A stretch of DNA of 64,000 nt from assembly GCA_000701725.1 (NCBI GenBank), contig JNJQ01000011.1, positions 1-64,000 on the forward strand, in the 5' to 3' direction. The notes beneath the pieces were generated by a model. That model worked only from the letters and a program-made list of their open reading frames with translations, had not been told where the DNA came from and searched no databases. Position 1 is the stretch's first letter. Each line of letters opens with the position of its first letter. The translations under genes and the position numbers were made by a program. The DNA comes from Erysipelotrichaceae bacterium NK3D112 (GTDB lineage: Bacteria; Bacillota_I; Bacilli_A; Erysipelotrichales; Erysipelotrichaceae). Below, piece by piece: positions 27,063-36,024 of this stretch.

Positions 27063-27785
27063 ATGAATGAGGAATGTCTGATCTGCGGATCGCCGCTGCA
27101 ATACCTGGAAACAGATGAAATGATGGAATGTGCCATCTGCGGCAGAAAGGAACTGAGCAAAACAAAATGTATTCACGGGCATTATGTATGCAATGAATGC
27201 CATATGGCCGGACTGGATTCCATCATCGGCTTATGCCTTAAGGAGGAGTCTGCTGATCCGGTATCCATCCTGGAGGATATGATGAATCTTGACTTCTGCC
27301 ATATGCATGGCCCCGAACATCATGTCATGTGCGCGGCTGCCCTGCTGAGTGCGTATCACAATGCGGGCGGACAGATCAACCTGGAAGAAAAGCTGAAAGA
27401 AGTATTGCGCAGAGGCAGATCCGTACCCGGCGGAGCCTGCGGTTTCTGGGGCGCCTGCGGTGCGGCAATCAGCTCCGGCATCTTCATCTCGGTGCTCACC
27501 GGTTCCACCCCGCTTGCCGAAGAACCGTTTGCGCTAAGCAATGAGATGACTTCCCGCTCACTGGCAAAAATCGCTGAAACAGGAGGTCCCCGCTGCTGCA
27601 AGCGCAATTCCTATCTTTCCATCCTTGCGGCATGTGAATTCGTGAAGGAACATTTCGGCATTGAAATGAAAACACATGAGACTGTCTGTTTCCGCTCTCA
27701 TCAAAACAACCAGTGCATCGGAAAACGGTGTCCCTTCTCATTGGCGAATCATCCGTCATTTGTAAAAAATGAAAAAGACTCCTGA
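27063..27785 (+). CDS. DUF5714-type cysteine-rich protein
   Basis: The 240-residue protein starts with two zinc-ribbon-like Cys pairs (CLICGSPLQYL and CAICGRKEL) and a third cluster (KCIHGHYVCNECH, near 38-50). The remainder has a conserved-looking core GGACGFWGACGAAISSGIF (near 123) and GGPRCCKRNSYLSILAACEF (near 180), then CIGKRCPFS near the end. This matches the DUF5714 group, which is known from anaerobes and has no settled function. It is co-transcribed with the AraC gene. The many cysteines suggest metal or cluster binding. It does not resemble a sugar enzyme. Confidence 0.75.
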   Translation: MNEECLICGSPLQYLETDEMMECAICGRKELSKTKCIHGHYVCNECHMAGLDSIIGLCLKEESADPVSILEDMMNLDFCHMHGPEHHVMCAAALLSAYHNAGGQINLEEKLKEVLRRGRSVPGGACGFWGACGAAISSGIFISVLTGSTPLAEEPFALSNEMTSRSLAKIAETGGPRCCKRNSYLSILAACEFVKEHFGIEMKTHETVCFRSHQNNQCIGKRCPFSLANHPSFVKNEKDS

Positions 27786-27797
27786 ATGATTCAGGAG
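27779..27797 (-). terminator. Terminator of the MFS gene, overlapping the DUF5714 stop
   Basis: CTCCTGAA (27779-27786) and TTCAGGAG (27790-27797) form the stem. Two T-runs follow on the minus strand. The DUF5714 stop codon lies in the stem. Confidence 0.65.
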
Positions 27798-27828
27798 CCG
27801 ATCGGTCACATCATTGACGCATGAGCAA

Positions 27829-29064
27829 TCATGCGTTTTTTGCGGCCTGTTTTGAAGCGGTGCGGTAAATGAAGATCAGACATGCAAACGCGATTGCAAT
27901 CATCACGATGCCGCCGATGACACTTGAGGAATAGGAACCGGTCAGATCGTACATCATACCGATCAGAGTCAGGCCTGCCGCTGAAGCGACACTGGTGAAG
28001 ACGGTGATGACGGAATAGGCATTGCCGTACTGAGCATCGCCATAGAGCGTTCTTGTGATCATTGAAATGCCAAGGGAACCGATTGAATAGCATGTGCCAT
28101 ACAGGAAACCTCCTGCCAGCAGCGGAAGCGTTCCGCCCGGATTCATGAGAATCAGTACCAGGCCTGCCAGGGAGGTGGCCATCATGCAGACAACACCCTT
28201 GAAGGCGCCGATTCTGTCCGCCATCGCGCCAAGCACGAACTTGGATGCGACATTGCCGATCATCGAGAAGGAAAGCAATGCGGCACCGATGGAAGCCTCA
28301 AAGCCATAGGTCTGGGCAAGGCTGGAAAGATGCGGGGAAAGACTTGTCAGAAGCACAATACACAGCACAAGCACGATCAGTGATACAAACAGCGCGGAGC
28401 GGGATGTGAAGGGAAGATCCATATTGGCAGCTGCCTTCTTCTGCGGATTCCCATTGACCTCATTTTCTCCGTAGGGACGCATGCCGATGTCCTGCGGTTT
28501 GAGCGGCACAAAGAAGATGGACGGCAGGATGAACAGGAAGATCGCAATCACAAAGCCGATATATGTTTTTTCATAGCCGTAGTTCTGAATCATGGATGAG
28601 AGAACCGGTGAGGCAATGGCGGAACCGATTCCGGAGAATGAGAGAGCCAGGCCTGTCAGGGTTCCTCTGTATTTGACAAACCAGTTGCCGATGATCATGG
28701 TGATGATCATCATGGAAACAGCCGCGAAACCGATGCCTCTGACAATTGCCGCGATGTTCATGATCATCACGTTATGGCATAAGGCAATCACAAGACCGGA
28801 CACAAGAATCAGCGCCGCACCGAAAGTGAGAATGGACTTGATCCTGACATTTCTTGAAATCATCCTTGCGACAACCGGCGTCGAGAAGCCGACGATCAGA
28901 TTGGAGATGGACATATGAAGTGTGATCGCTCCCTGGCCGACCTGCATCGCATCCGCCATCGGTTTGTAGAAAACGCCGTACGCATTGACCAGTCCCATGG
29001 CACCGCATGCCATCAGACATGTGCATACCGCCGCGATGATGTACATAGCTTTTCCGTTTTTCAT
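27829..29064 (-). CDS. Major facilitator superfamily transporter, oxalate/formate antiporter-like
   Basis: Membrane carrier of 411 residues with twelve predicted helices. The N-terminal AMGLVNAYGVFYKPMADAM, a loop carrying GMRPYGENEVNG between the halves (near 190) and MADRIGAFKGVVCMM (near 280) fit the oxalate:formate antiporter-like subgroup of monocarboxylate carriers. The substrate is probably an organic acid but cannot be fixed. It diverges from a LysR gene across a 116-base region, and LysR proteins often control such carriers. Confidence 0.85.
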   Translation of the reverse strand: MKNGKAMYIIAAVCTCLMACGAMGLVNAYGVFYKPMADAMQVGQGAITLHMSISNLIVGFSTPVVARMISRNVRIKSILTFGAALILVSGLVIALCHNVMIMNIAAIVRGIGFAAVSMMIITMIIGNWFVKYRGTLTGLALSFSGIGSAIASPVLSSMIQNYGYEKTYIGFVIAIFLFILPSIFFVPLKPQDIGMRPYGENEVNGNPQKKAAANMDLPFTSRSALFVSLIVLVLCIVLLTSLSPHLSSLAQTYGFEASIGAALLSFSMIGNVASKFVLGAMADRIGAFKGVVCMMATSLAGLVLILMNPGGTLPLLAGGFLYGTCYSIGSLGISMITRTLYGDAQYGNAYSVITVFTSVASAAGLTLIGMMYDLTGSYSSSVIGGIVMIAIAFACLIFIYRTASKQAAKNA

Positions 29065-29180
29065 ATCGCTTACCGCCTTTGTTTTTTCTTTACATTCATA
29101 TTCTATTGAGATTTCAAGGAAATATGAAATACTTATATTAAATACTTTGCTATAAATTGTTTTTATTTCAAGGAGGAATC

Positions 29181-30071
29181 ATGGAACTGAGCACACTCCG
29201 CTATTTTCTGGCCGTTGCCAGGGAGAAGAACATGACCAACGCCGCCGCTTCCCTGCACATTTCCCAGCCTGCCCTTTCCTATCAGATGGCACGTCTGGAA
29301 GAGGAACTCGGAAAGCAGCTGTTCATCCGCACCAACCGCAATATGGAATTAACCGAAGACGGAATGTTTCTGTTAAGCCGTGCGGAGGAAATCATCAGTC
29401 TTGCGGATCAGACTTACCGCGAGATTCAGAATGAACCGGATGAAATCCGCGGGGATGTTTATATCGGCGCCGCCGAAAGCAAAGCGATTCATTTCATCGC
29501 GGAAGTGATTGCGGAAATCCGGAAAAAGTACCCTCATATCATCTTTCACTTTTACAGCGGCAACTATGACGATGTATACAGCCGTATTTCGCACGGCTCG
29601 CTGGATTTTGCAATTATGATCGAACCGTTCCCGTTTCAGAATCTTGAAAAGATCGAACTGCCTTCAAAAGACAGAACCGGCATCATCATTCCCAAAGATC
29701 ATCCCCTCGCTGGCAGGAAATGCATCCGCGCAGAAGATCTGCGCAATCTGCCGCTGATCATGGTCATGCGTTCATATATGAACAAAGCGGATTACGCGGA
29801 TCAGTTCGGTATTCCTGAAAGCGAGCTGAACATTGCGGCAACCGGCAATCTCATCTACAATCTTGCGATTCTTGCGGAGCACAGAATCGGTGCCATTCTT
29901 TCACTCGAGGGGCTTGTGCATACCGGTGATGATTCCGAACTTGTATTCATTCCGTTTGAACCGAAGATTGAACGCACGCTTGTGCTTACATGGAAACAAA
30001 ACCGGCCTCTGAACAGAGCGGCAGAGGTTTTCCTGAACACAATGCGTGAGAAAATTGACGAAAAACTCTAA
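29181..30071 (+). CDS. LysR-family transcriptional regulator
   Basis: The 296-residue regulator has an N-terminal winged helix-turn-helix (LRYFLAVAREKNMTNAAASLHISQPALSYQMARLEEELGKQLF) and a substrate-binding domain (about 90-290; YIGAAESKAIHFIAEVIAEIRKKYPHIIFHFYSG). I chose the ATG at 29181 because AAGGAGG lies nine bases ahead; an ATG eight codons earlier lacks one. It diverges from the MFS gene and probably controls it. A TATAAA-type -10 box lies about 30 bases upstream. Confidence 0.9.
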   Translation: MELSTLRYFLAVAREKNMTNAAASLHISQPALSYQMARLEEELGKQLFIRTNRNMELTEDGMFLLSRAEEIISLADQTYREIQNEPDEIRGDVYIGAAESKAIHFIAEVIAEIRKKYPHIIFHFYSGNYDDVYSRISHGSLDFAIMIEPFPFQNLEKIELPSKDRTGIIIPKDHPLAGRKCIRAEDLRNLPLIMVMRSYMNKADYADQFGIPESELNIAATGNLIYNLAILAEHRIGAILSLEGLVHTGDDSELVFIPFEPKIERTLVLTWKQNRPLNRAAEVFLNTMREKIDEKL

Positions 30072-30095
30072 AAGCAGGCAGCCGGTCTGCTTTTT
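30070..30095 (+). terminator. Terminator of the LysR gene at 29181
   Basis: AAAAGCAG (30070-30077) pairs with CTGCTTTT (30087-30094) and runs into T, directly after the stop codon. Confidence 0.7.
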
Positions 30096-30170
30096 GTATA
30101 TGATCCGGATCCGGTTGTGCTTGTTTCCGTGCTGACCGTCTGTTCTTTTCCATTCAGGATGATTCTTTTA

Positions 30171-30539
30171 TCAATATGTGGAAGCGACTGATTTTGTCAT
30201 CTTCCAGATTCCATCCTTTTTTATGAAATCGCATTTCAGTCTTAAAGGCCATACATGCCTGCCGCCGCCGTAAACAGCCGCTTCCACTTTCGTATCACCG
30301 ACCATATGTGCATGATCACCATTGATTTTCACATCCATGTGTTCATGTTCGCACCTGTAGTAATTCAGTGTGCCGTCAAGGATGGCATTGAAATATTCTT
30401 CTCTGTTCATCTTTGTTCCGGTCATATGAACAAGAACATATGATTCATCGAAATACGGCCGCATGAATGCGATATCCTTGCGGATTTCACCGTCATACAT
30501 TGCTTTGTAACATGCGATGATCTCATCTTTGTCAGCCAT
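30171..30539 (-). CDS. NTF2-like (SnoaL-type) small protein
   Basis: The 122-residue protein has a cone-shaped NTF2-like fold by pattern. It starts with ADKDEIIACYKAMYDGEIRKDIAFMRPYFDESYVLVHMTGTKMNREEYFNAILDG and continues with alternating strands (HAHMVGDTKVEAAVYGGG, WPLRLKCDFIKKDGIWKMTKSVAS). Such proteins include isomerases, dehydratases and plain ligand-binding proteins, and no catalytic residue can be assigned. It is a single gene with a GGGGTGA ribosome site, lying between two LysR genes. Confidence 0.75.
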   Translation of the reverse strand: MADKDEIIACYKAMYDGEIRKDIAFMRPYFDESYVLVHMTGTKMNREEYFNAILDGTLNYYRCEHEHMDVKINGDHAHMVGDTKVEAAVYGGGRHVWPLRLKCDFIKKDGIWKMTKSVASTY

Positions 30540-30570
30540 TTGTCTTCACCCCTTTTTTCACCAAAAGAAT

Positions 30571-30613
30571 AAAAAAAATACCACCTGCGAACAATTCTGT
30601 TTCAGGATGGTAT
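30571..30613 (-). terminator. Terminator of the LysR gene at 30626
   Basis: On the minus strand ATACCATCCTG pairs with CAGGTGGTAT and is followed by eight T. The loop carries GAAACAGAATTGTTC, nearly the same as the loop at 34515-34556. Confidence 0.75.
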
Positions 30614-30625
30614 CCATCAGTTTAT

Positions 30626-31519
30626 CTAATCGTTTTCCTTATGAAACTGGCTTTCCAGAATTTCGGCGAATTCCTCGACATAATAGCCGCTGTTGTCCTG
30701 TGCCCAGAATGCGCAATAACGTCTGTATGCCTGTCTGTCCTTGCGGTAGAGCGGGACCCTGGTGATGATATCAGAGGGCATCTGATCAAAATTACCTTCA
30801 ATCGGAAGATAGCCCTTGCCTGCCAGCATCAGCATTCTTCCCTCTTCAAGAGAATAGCTGATCAGGTACTGTCCTTTGAAGCCGAGGATATCGCGGTAGA
30901 ACTCCTTGTCCGTTTCCTCCTGTCCCGGTGAAGTGACAAGGATGCAGGTGGAATCATTCAGTTCCTCCACGGTGATTTTATCCAGTGATGACATGAAGCT
31001 GCTGGTCGGCACTTCGATGAAACACTTCTGTTCGGTCAGAATCAGATTGTTGTAAATATCCGAGAAGGCTCTTCTCTGATCATTGAGAACCAGGTCCGCC
31101 TGTTCACCGATCAGTCTTTCATACAATTCCTCATGGGTGCCCGCGAAGATCTGGATATCCACATTCGGATATTTTTTTGCGAACTGTGCGATTGCCGTCT
31201 GGAATTCATGACCGCCGTAATTCTTGAGATAGGCAAGACGCAGGGTTGCTTTCTCTTCAAATGCGATTTTCCTGCTTTCCGCAACCAGGCGGTTCACCTG
31301 CCTGAGAATGGAACTGCTGTGTTCATAGAAATACTCTCCTGCCACCGTCAGTTCAAACGAGCGGTTCTTTCGGACAAGCAGGTCAAACCCGAGTTCCTCC
31401 TCAAGCGCTTTGATCTGCTGTGAAATGGCGGATTGTGAAATATGACATGCATCGGCTGCTTCGGTAAATGATTTGTGTTCAACCACAGCCTGAAAATACT
31501 GTATCTGTCTCAATAACAT
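30626..31519 (-). CDS. LysR-family transcriptional regulator
   Basis: The roughly 297-residue regulator has the helix-turn-helix LRQIQYFQAVVEHKSFTEAADACHISQSAISQQIKALEEELGFDLL at the N-terminus and an effector domain behind it (LAYLKNYGGHEFQTAIAQFAKKYPNVDIQIFAG). The ATG at 31519 (MLLRQIQYF) is used because GGAG lies upstream and homology begins there. It lies downstream of the flavodoxin, Fe-ADH and aldo/keto reductase operon on the same strand, separated by a terminator, and may control it. Confidence 0.88.
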   Translation of the reverse strand: MLLRQIQYFQAVVEHKSFTEAADACHISQSAISQQIKALEEELGFDLLVRKNRSFELTVAGEYFYEHSSSILRQVNRLVAESRKIAFEEKATLRLAYLKNYGGHEFQTAIAQFAKKYPNVDIQIFAGTHEELYERLIGEQADLVLNDQRRAFSDIYNNLILTEQKCFIEVPTSSFMSSLDKITVEELNDSTCILVTSPGQEETDKEFYRDILGFKGQYLISYSLEEGRMLMLAGKGYLPIEGNFDQMPSDIITRVPLYRKDRQAYRRYCAFWAQDNSGYYVEEFAEILESQFHKEND

Positions 31520-31596
31520 ATGCCCGGCTCCCTGCACGCATTATATCAGACAGATCACAAAACAAAAAACACCCGTATTCCATCCGCAGGCGGAAC

Positions 31597-31619
31597 TTAA
31601 AAGAGCGGTTTCCCGCTCC
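31597..31619 (-). terminator. Terminator of the flavodoxin-ADH-AKR operon
   Basis: On the minus strand GAGCGGGAAACCGCTC is followed by TTTT, six bases after the aldo/keto reductase stop. Confidence 0.75.
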
Positions 31620-31624
31620 TGATG

Positions 31625-32746
31625 CTATTTTTCAAATTCACCGGCAACGGTGACAAGCAGATCGCGGATGGGCAGATGCTGAGGACAGACCCGTTCGCAC
31701 TTGCCGCATCTGATGCAGTCACTTGCTTTTCCGTTGGACAGGGTCAGAACGTTGCCGTAATAATAATCCGCATTCCAATCGCCGAAAGTCTTCTTCGTGT
31801 TGAAGTTGGAGAACATATCCGGGATCAGAATCTTCTTCGGGCAGGAACTTTCCTCAATACAGTAGCGGCACGATGTGCAAGGAATCATGTTCATGGAATT
31901 GAACACACCGCAGATCTTTTTCAGAGCATCCTTTTCGGTTTCATTGAGAGGAATGAAGTTCTCCATGAAGGAAACATTGTCTTTCATCTGTTCCAGATTG
32001 CTCATACCGGAAAGCACAACCCGGTTATACGGAAAGCTTGCCGCAAAGCGGATCGCATAGCTTGCGTTTGAACCGCCGTGCAGTCCGTCAATGATTGTCT
32101 GCGCATCCTGCGGAAGTCTGACCAGATTGCCTCCTTTGACAGGTTCCATGATAATGGCGGGCTTGTCATGTTTCACACAGACCTCATAGACCTTGCGTGA
32201 TTCAACCGAGGCACTTTCATAATCCAGATAGTTGAACTGGATCTGAACGATTTCGATTTCCGGATATTCGGTGAGAATCTGATCGAGAACGGCAGCCTTG
32301 TCATGGAAGGAAATGCCGACATGTCTGATCTTTCCTTCTTTCTTCAGTTCAAAGGCTGTTTCGTATGCTCTGCATTTTTTGTACTTTTCAAAGTGCTTTG
32401 AATTCTGCGCATGCATGAGATAGAAATCAAAGTAATCCACTCCGCATGCCTCAAGCTGGGATTCAAACAGCGGTCTGATTTCCTCTTCCTTGTTGAAGAA
32501 GCTGGTTGTCAGTTTGTCGGTCAGGATATAGCTGTCTCTGGGATATCTCTTTGTCAGACATTCCTTTAACGCAAGTTCGCTTTTGCCCTGGATGTAGCCA
32601 TGAGCTGTGTCAAAATAATTGAAACCGTGAGCCAGGAAGTAATCGACCATGCGGTTTGTTTCTTCAAGGTCCACATTGCCGTCCTTCATCGGCAGCCGCA
32701 TGCAGCCGAAACCGAAATTCTTTTTGATGAATTCAAACTGTTCCAT
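31625..32746 (-). CDS. Aldo/keto reductase with C-terminal 4Fe-4S domain
   Basis: The 373-residue oxidoreductase has an AKR barrel (KNFGFGCMRLPMKDGNVDLEETNRMVDYFL, FDTAHGYIQGKSE, DYFDFYLMHAQN, IRHVGISFHDKAAVLD). Iron-sulfur motifs follow: CTSCRYCIEESSCPKKILIPDMF (near 290) and CIRCGKCERVCPQHLPIRD (near 345). The ATG at 32746 follows AAAGGAAT; a longer frame into the ADH gene lacks support. It is third in an operon with flavodoxin and iron-dependent alcohol dehydrogenase, and follows the latter by 14 bases. It is related to the AKR at 15005 but clearly distinct. Confidence 0.9.
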   Translation of the reverse strand: MEQFEFIKKNFGFGCMRLPMKDGNVDLEETNRMVDYFLAHGFNYFDTAHGYIQGKSELALKECLTKRYPRDSYILTDKLTTSFFNKEEEIRPLFESQLEACGVDYFDFYLMHAQNSKHFEKYKKCRAYETAFELKKEGKIRHVGISFHDKAAVLDQILTEYPEIEIVQIQFNYLDYESASVESRKVYEVCVKHDKPAIIMEPVKGGNLVRLPQDAQTIIDGLHGGSNASYAIRFAASFPYNRVVLSGMSNLEQMKDNVSFMENFIPLNETEKDALKKICGVFNSMNMIPCTSCRYCIEESSCPKKILIPDMFSNFNTKKTFGDWNADYYYGNVLTLSNGKASDCIRCGKCERVCPQHLPIRDLLVTVAGEFEK

Positions 32747-32760
32747 GTCGCATTCCTTTC

Positions 32761-33939
32761 TCAGAGGCACATTCTGTAAATGTTGACGACATCTTCCGGT
32801 TTCAGCTCGACAAAGCCCTTGATGACACCGCTGGCGCCGCATGCATTCTTAGCCATTTCCTCAAATCTGGAATCGTCGATGTTGAAGTCGGACAGTCTGC
32901 TCTTGAGACCGAGTGTTTCAAAGAAGAGCTTTTCAGTGCATTCAATTGCTTTTTCAGCCGCTTCCATGAGGGGAATATCCTTGTCGATGTCATAGACGTT
33001 GTATGCCATACGGGCGATCTGCGGTGCGGTTTCCTCATTCAGGATGTAGCGCATCCATCTCGGCATCAGGATGGCAATGCCATGGCCGTGAACCATATCA
33101 TAGACAGCGGAGAGCTCATGTTCCATCGCATGAACACTTGTCATCTGACGCACGCCGCATGTCATGAAGCTGTTGAGGCCCCAGGCTGCCGCCCACATGA
33201 GATTGGCGCGGGCATCATAGTTGTCCGGCTCGTTATAGGCAACCGGCGCCCATTTGACAACGGTCTTCACATGCTCATCCATCATTCTGTAAAGCATGTC
33301 CATCTTGTCATCCCTGGAGAAATATTTGGTATCGATGGTATGGGACATGATATCCACGGAACCGCATGCGGTCTGGTATGCGGGAACTGTGAATGTGTTG
33401 GTCGGATCATCGAATGTTACCGTCGGACGGACAGCCGGACCGTTGTATCCCTTCTTCTCTTCTGTTTCAAGATTGGAGATCACGCAGCTCGCATCCATCT
33501 CCGAACCGGTGGAAGCCATGGTCGGGATTGCAAAGATCGGAAGCGCTTCTGTGATCGGCTTTTTAGCTACGACCAGATCCCAGCAGTTGTCAGTATCGCT
33601 GACGGCCAGAGCGGCAATCGCCTTGGCGCTGTCAATGGCGGAACCGCCGCCGATGCCGATGACACACTGGATGCCATTGTCTTTGCACATCTTTCCGCCG
33701 ATGTTGATATCGGTATGACGGGGATTGGGCTTGACAAGGTCATAATCAAAGATTTCAATGTTTTCCTTCTTCAGTTCATTGACGATCTTATCGTAAAGGC
33801 CGCACTGTTTCAGGAATGTGCCGCCATAGACAAGCAGAACTTTGTTTCCGTATCTGATCACTTCTGAAGAAAGCTTGGAAAGCGCATTTTTTCCGAAATG
33901 CACTCTGGTTGTGTTCTGGAATGAGAAATCGTTCATCAT
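32761..33939 (-). CDS. Iron-containing alcohol dehydrogenase (butanol dehydrogenase-like)
   Basis: Reduces aldehydes to alcohols with NAD(P)H. The 392-residue enzyme shows the N-terminal dinucleotide part with GIGGGSAIDSAKAIAALA (near 95) and the metal-binding part with SVHAMEHELSAVYDMVHGHGIAILMP (near 260), which holds ligand His residues. The MMNDFSFQNTTRVHFGKNA start is typical of the YqhD/BDH group. The ATG at 33939 has AGGAGG nine bases upstream. It lies between flavodoxin and aldo/keto reductase genes, which suggests aldehyde removal or fermentative reduction. The true substrate is not known. Confidence 0.9.
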   Translation of the reverse strand: MMNDFSFQNTTRVHFGKNALSKLSSEVIRYGNKVLLVYGGTFLKQCGLYDKIVNELKKENIEIFDYDLVKPNPRHTDINIGGKMCKDNGIQCVIGIGGGSAIDSAKAIAALAVSDTDNCWDLVVAKKPITEALPIFAIPTMASTGSEMDASCVISNLETEEKKGYNGPAVRPTVTFDDPTNTFTVPAYQTACGSVDIMSHTIDTKYFSRDDKMDMLYRMMDEHVKTVVKWAPVAYNEPDNYDARANLMWAAAWGLNSFMTCGVRQMTSVHAMEHELSAVYDMVHGHGIAILMPRWMRYILNEETAPQIARMAYNVYDIDKDIPLMEAAEKAIECTEKLFFETLGLKSRLSDFNIDDSRFEEMAKNACGASGVIKGFVELKPEDVVNIYRMCL

Positions 33940-33959
33940 GATGTGTGTCCTCCTCTGTC

Positions 33960-34478
33960 TTATTTCACATTGCGTGCTGCCCAGGCAGCCGTCTTTGTTT
34001 CGCTTCTTTCGGCGTCTGATCCGCGGATGGAAAGTCCGGAAGCGACGTTTGCGCCGGGGCATTCTTTCCGGATATCCTTTTCGCTTGTGCCCATGCCGCT
34101 GCCCTCATTGGTGCAGAAGGGAACGATGGTCTTGCCGGTAAAATCAAATGCGTCAAGGAATGTGAAGACCGCCATCGGCGCGGTTCCCCACCAGTTGGGA
34201 TAGCCCAGGAAAACCGTGTCGTACTGATCAATGCTTTCCGGCAGTTTCTTCAATGCAGGTCTGGCATTGCTTTTCTTTTCAGCCATCGCCTCCTCGGTGC
34301 ATTCGTGATAATCCTTTGCATATTCGCGGACAGTCTCAAGTTCAAAGAGATCTCCTCCGACTGCCTTCTGAATGTATTCCGCAACTCTTTCCGTATTGCC
34401 CTTTGCGATCGAACGGATACTTCCGCCGAAGTAATTCTCACCTTTTCTGGAATAGTAAACTGTCAATACACTGCTCAT
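33960..34478 (-). CDS. Flavodoxin
   Basis: FMN-binding electron carrier of about 172 residues. The N-terminal strand and phosphate loop region (VLTVYYSRKGENYFGGSIRSIAKGNTERVAEYIQ) carries an insertion compared with classical flavodoxins, as in the flavodoxin-4 group. FLGYPNWWGTAPMAVFTFLDAFDF (near 88) and TNEGSGMGTSEKDI (near 125) are the usual flavin-contact loops. It is first in a redox operon, with GGAGG ahead of the ATG. It could donate electrons to a partner outside the operon. Confidence 0.9.
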   Translation of the reverse strand: MSSVLTVYYSRKGENYFGGSIRSIAKGNTERVAEYIQKAVGGDLFELETVREYAKDYHECTEEAMAEKKSNARPALKKLPESIDQYDTVFLGYPNWWGTAPMAVFTFLDAFDFTGKTIVPFCTNEGSGMGTSEKDIRKECPGANVASGLSIRGSDAERSETKTAAWAARNVK

Positions 34479-34514
34479 ATCAGGGCCTCCTGTTTTTTTA
34501 CAATCAAAGAATAG

Positions 34515-34556
34515 AAAAAAATCACATCAGGAACAATTTCCGTTTCTGATGTGATT
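34515..34556 (-). terminator. Terminator of the rhamnose operon
   Basis: On the minus strand AATCACATCAG and CTGATGTGATT form the stem and a T-run follows. The loop carries GAAACGGAAATTGTTC, close to the loop at 30571-30613. Confidence 0.8.
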
Positions 34557-34588
34557 CATTAGGAAAACTGATAAATCTGGAATCCGGA

Positions 34589-36010
34589 TTATCGTGTGAT
34601 GACTTCACACGGGATATCGAGGATCTTGGCAACCTTGAGAATGGTGTCAACATGTCTGCCGACTGCAGCTGCCATATGATGGGTGGGACCTGCCTCGCTC
34701 CATCTGTTGACGAATTCTCTTGCGCCGCATGTGAAGCGTGTGCGCATGTTTGTATCACCGAATGTGAAGATCGGTCCTTCCTCATTGACGCCTTCAGCTG
34801 CGACAAACTTGAAGTGTCCGTCTCGGTCCTGGGTGATCGCAAGATATGTGACATCGCCAACCGGAGGATAGAACTGGGTCAGATAGCCGCCGCCTGTCTT
34901 GCCATGGAAGACCGGAACGATCTTCATGGTCGGCTTGCGCGCCTGGCTGATTGCCGCGTCGCCGCTGCCGGAATGGCCGATGATGCAGATGTCCTCATTG
35001 AAGTCGATGGAATACATTTCGGAAAGCTGGCCTGTGCCGGCAATGGTTTTGAGGATGGACATTGCCATGGCAACCTTGATGTCGCCTTCAACCGCGCAGG
35101 CTGTACCCTGCTTGATCAGCATGGAGAATGCCGGGATCAGCATGGAGTCAAGCTTGCCGGCAACACCCTGGGCAAATCCGTCATAGTGCGAAGCGACGAG
35201 ACCCAGCTGTTCATCCTTGACCCACTGCTCAAAGGCAACGACATATCTGGCCATATCCCAGACCTTTTCAATGGTTCCGCCGCCTTCGATCTCAAATGTG
35301 TCGAGGATATCCTGCGCCTTGGCGCGGATCGCATCCTCATCGGTGATATCATCAGCGATTGCCCACATCTTTTCCCAGTCGAACTGTTTTGTGTAGACAA
35401 ACATTCTGTGATAGAGATTTGTCTCATCGATGTAGAGGTCCATCATGCCCGGATACGGTCTGCCGATCTGGGCAAGGTTGGTGTCACGGAATCTTCTTCT
35501 GACCTGGGCAGCACGGCACCAGTCCTCGATTTCCTTCTGAACTTCGGGATCTCCGCCTTCGACAACACCGGTGATGACCGCATGTCTTTTGCCTGCTCTT
35601 TCCAGGTCCGCGACCATTTCGCCGACCGCGCCGCACGCATAGAGCTCACCGAGCCACTTGGGTGTGTCTGTGTTTGCGTAATCCGGCGCCTTGAGCTTCT
35701 GCACATTGACCAGAACAACCGGAACGTTGAGGTCTCTGACAGCCGGCAGCATATTATAGCTTGTCGCATATGTCAGCAGCTGCATGATCACAAGGTCAAC
35801 ATCCGCCGCGCGGAATTTGTCACCGGCAGCCTGGGACTGTTCCTTGGTGGTGACCATACCGCCGTCGATCAGTTCAACGGTGTCGGGAATTGTCTTCTTG
35901 AATGCTTCATACTGCGCTTTGAATTCGGGAACGAGCTGTGGGAACTGGGGCAGATACGCCTGCAATGCGATGGAGAATACACCGACTCTCGCTTTGGTTT
36001 CAACTAACAT
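34589..36010 (-). CDS. L-fucose/L-arabinose isomerase-family protein in the rhamnose operon
   Basis: The 473-residue protein starts with ARVGVFSIALQAYLPQFPQL and has the fucose/arabinose isomerase layout: an N-terminal domain with VDLVIMQLLTYATSYNMLPAVRDLNVPVVLV (near 70-100), a middle domain (VVAFEQWVKDEQLGLVASHYDGFAQG) and a C-terminal domain with AVEGDIKVAMAMSILKTIAG and GHSGSGDAAIS. It follows rhaD by 14 bases. Since no RhaA or RhaI lies in the window, it is the natural candidate for converting L-rhamnose to L-rhamnulose. That function is inferred from context only. It could instead act on another sugar handled by the same kinase and aldolase. Confidence 0.78.
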   Translation of the reverse strand: MLVETKARVGVFSIALQAYLPQFPQLVPEFKAQYEAFKKTIPDTVELIDGGMVTTKEQSQAAGDKFRAADVDLVIMQLLTYATSYNMLPAVRDLNVPVVLVNVQKLKAPDYANTDTPKWLGELYACGAVGEMVADLERAGKRHAVITGVVEGGDPEVQKEIEDWCRAAQVRRRFRDTNLAQIGRPYPGMMDLYIDETNLYHRMFVYTKQFDWEKMWAIADDITDEDAIRAKAQDILDTFEIEGGGTIEKVWDMARYVVAFEQWVKDEQLGLVASHYDGFAQGVAGKLDSMLIPAFSMLIKQGTACAVEGDIKVAMAMSILKTIAGTGQLSEMYSIDFNEDICIIGHSGSGDAAISQARKPTMKIVPVFHGKTGGGYLTQFYPPVGDVTYLAITQDRDGHFKFVAAEGVNEEGPIFTFGDTNMRTRFTCGAREFVNRWSEAGPTHHMAAAVGRHVDTILKVAKILDIPCEVITR

Positions 36011-36024
36011 GTTCTCTCTCCTCT

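Noticed and set aside
33082-33867. A 261-codon open frame opposite the iron alcohol dehydrogenase gene
   Set aside because: It mirrors a well-supported gene.
34652-36007. A 451-codon open frame opposite the isomerase gene
   Set aside because: The minus-strand product is a recognisable isomerase-family protein. The opposite frame reflects codon bias only.
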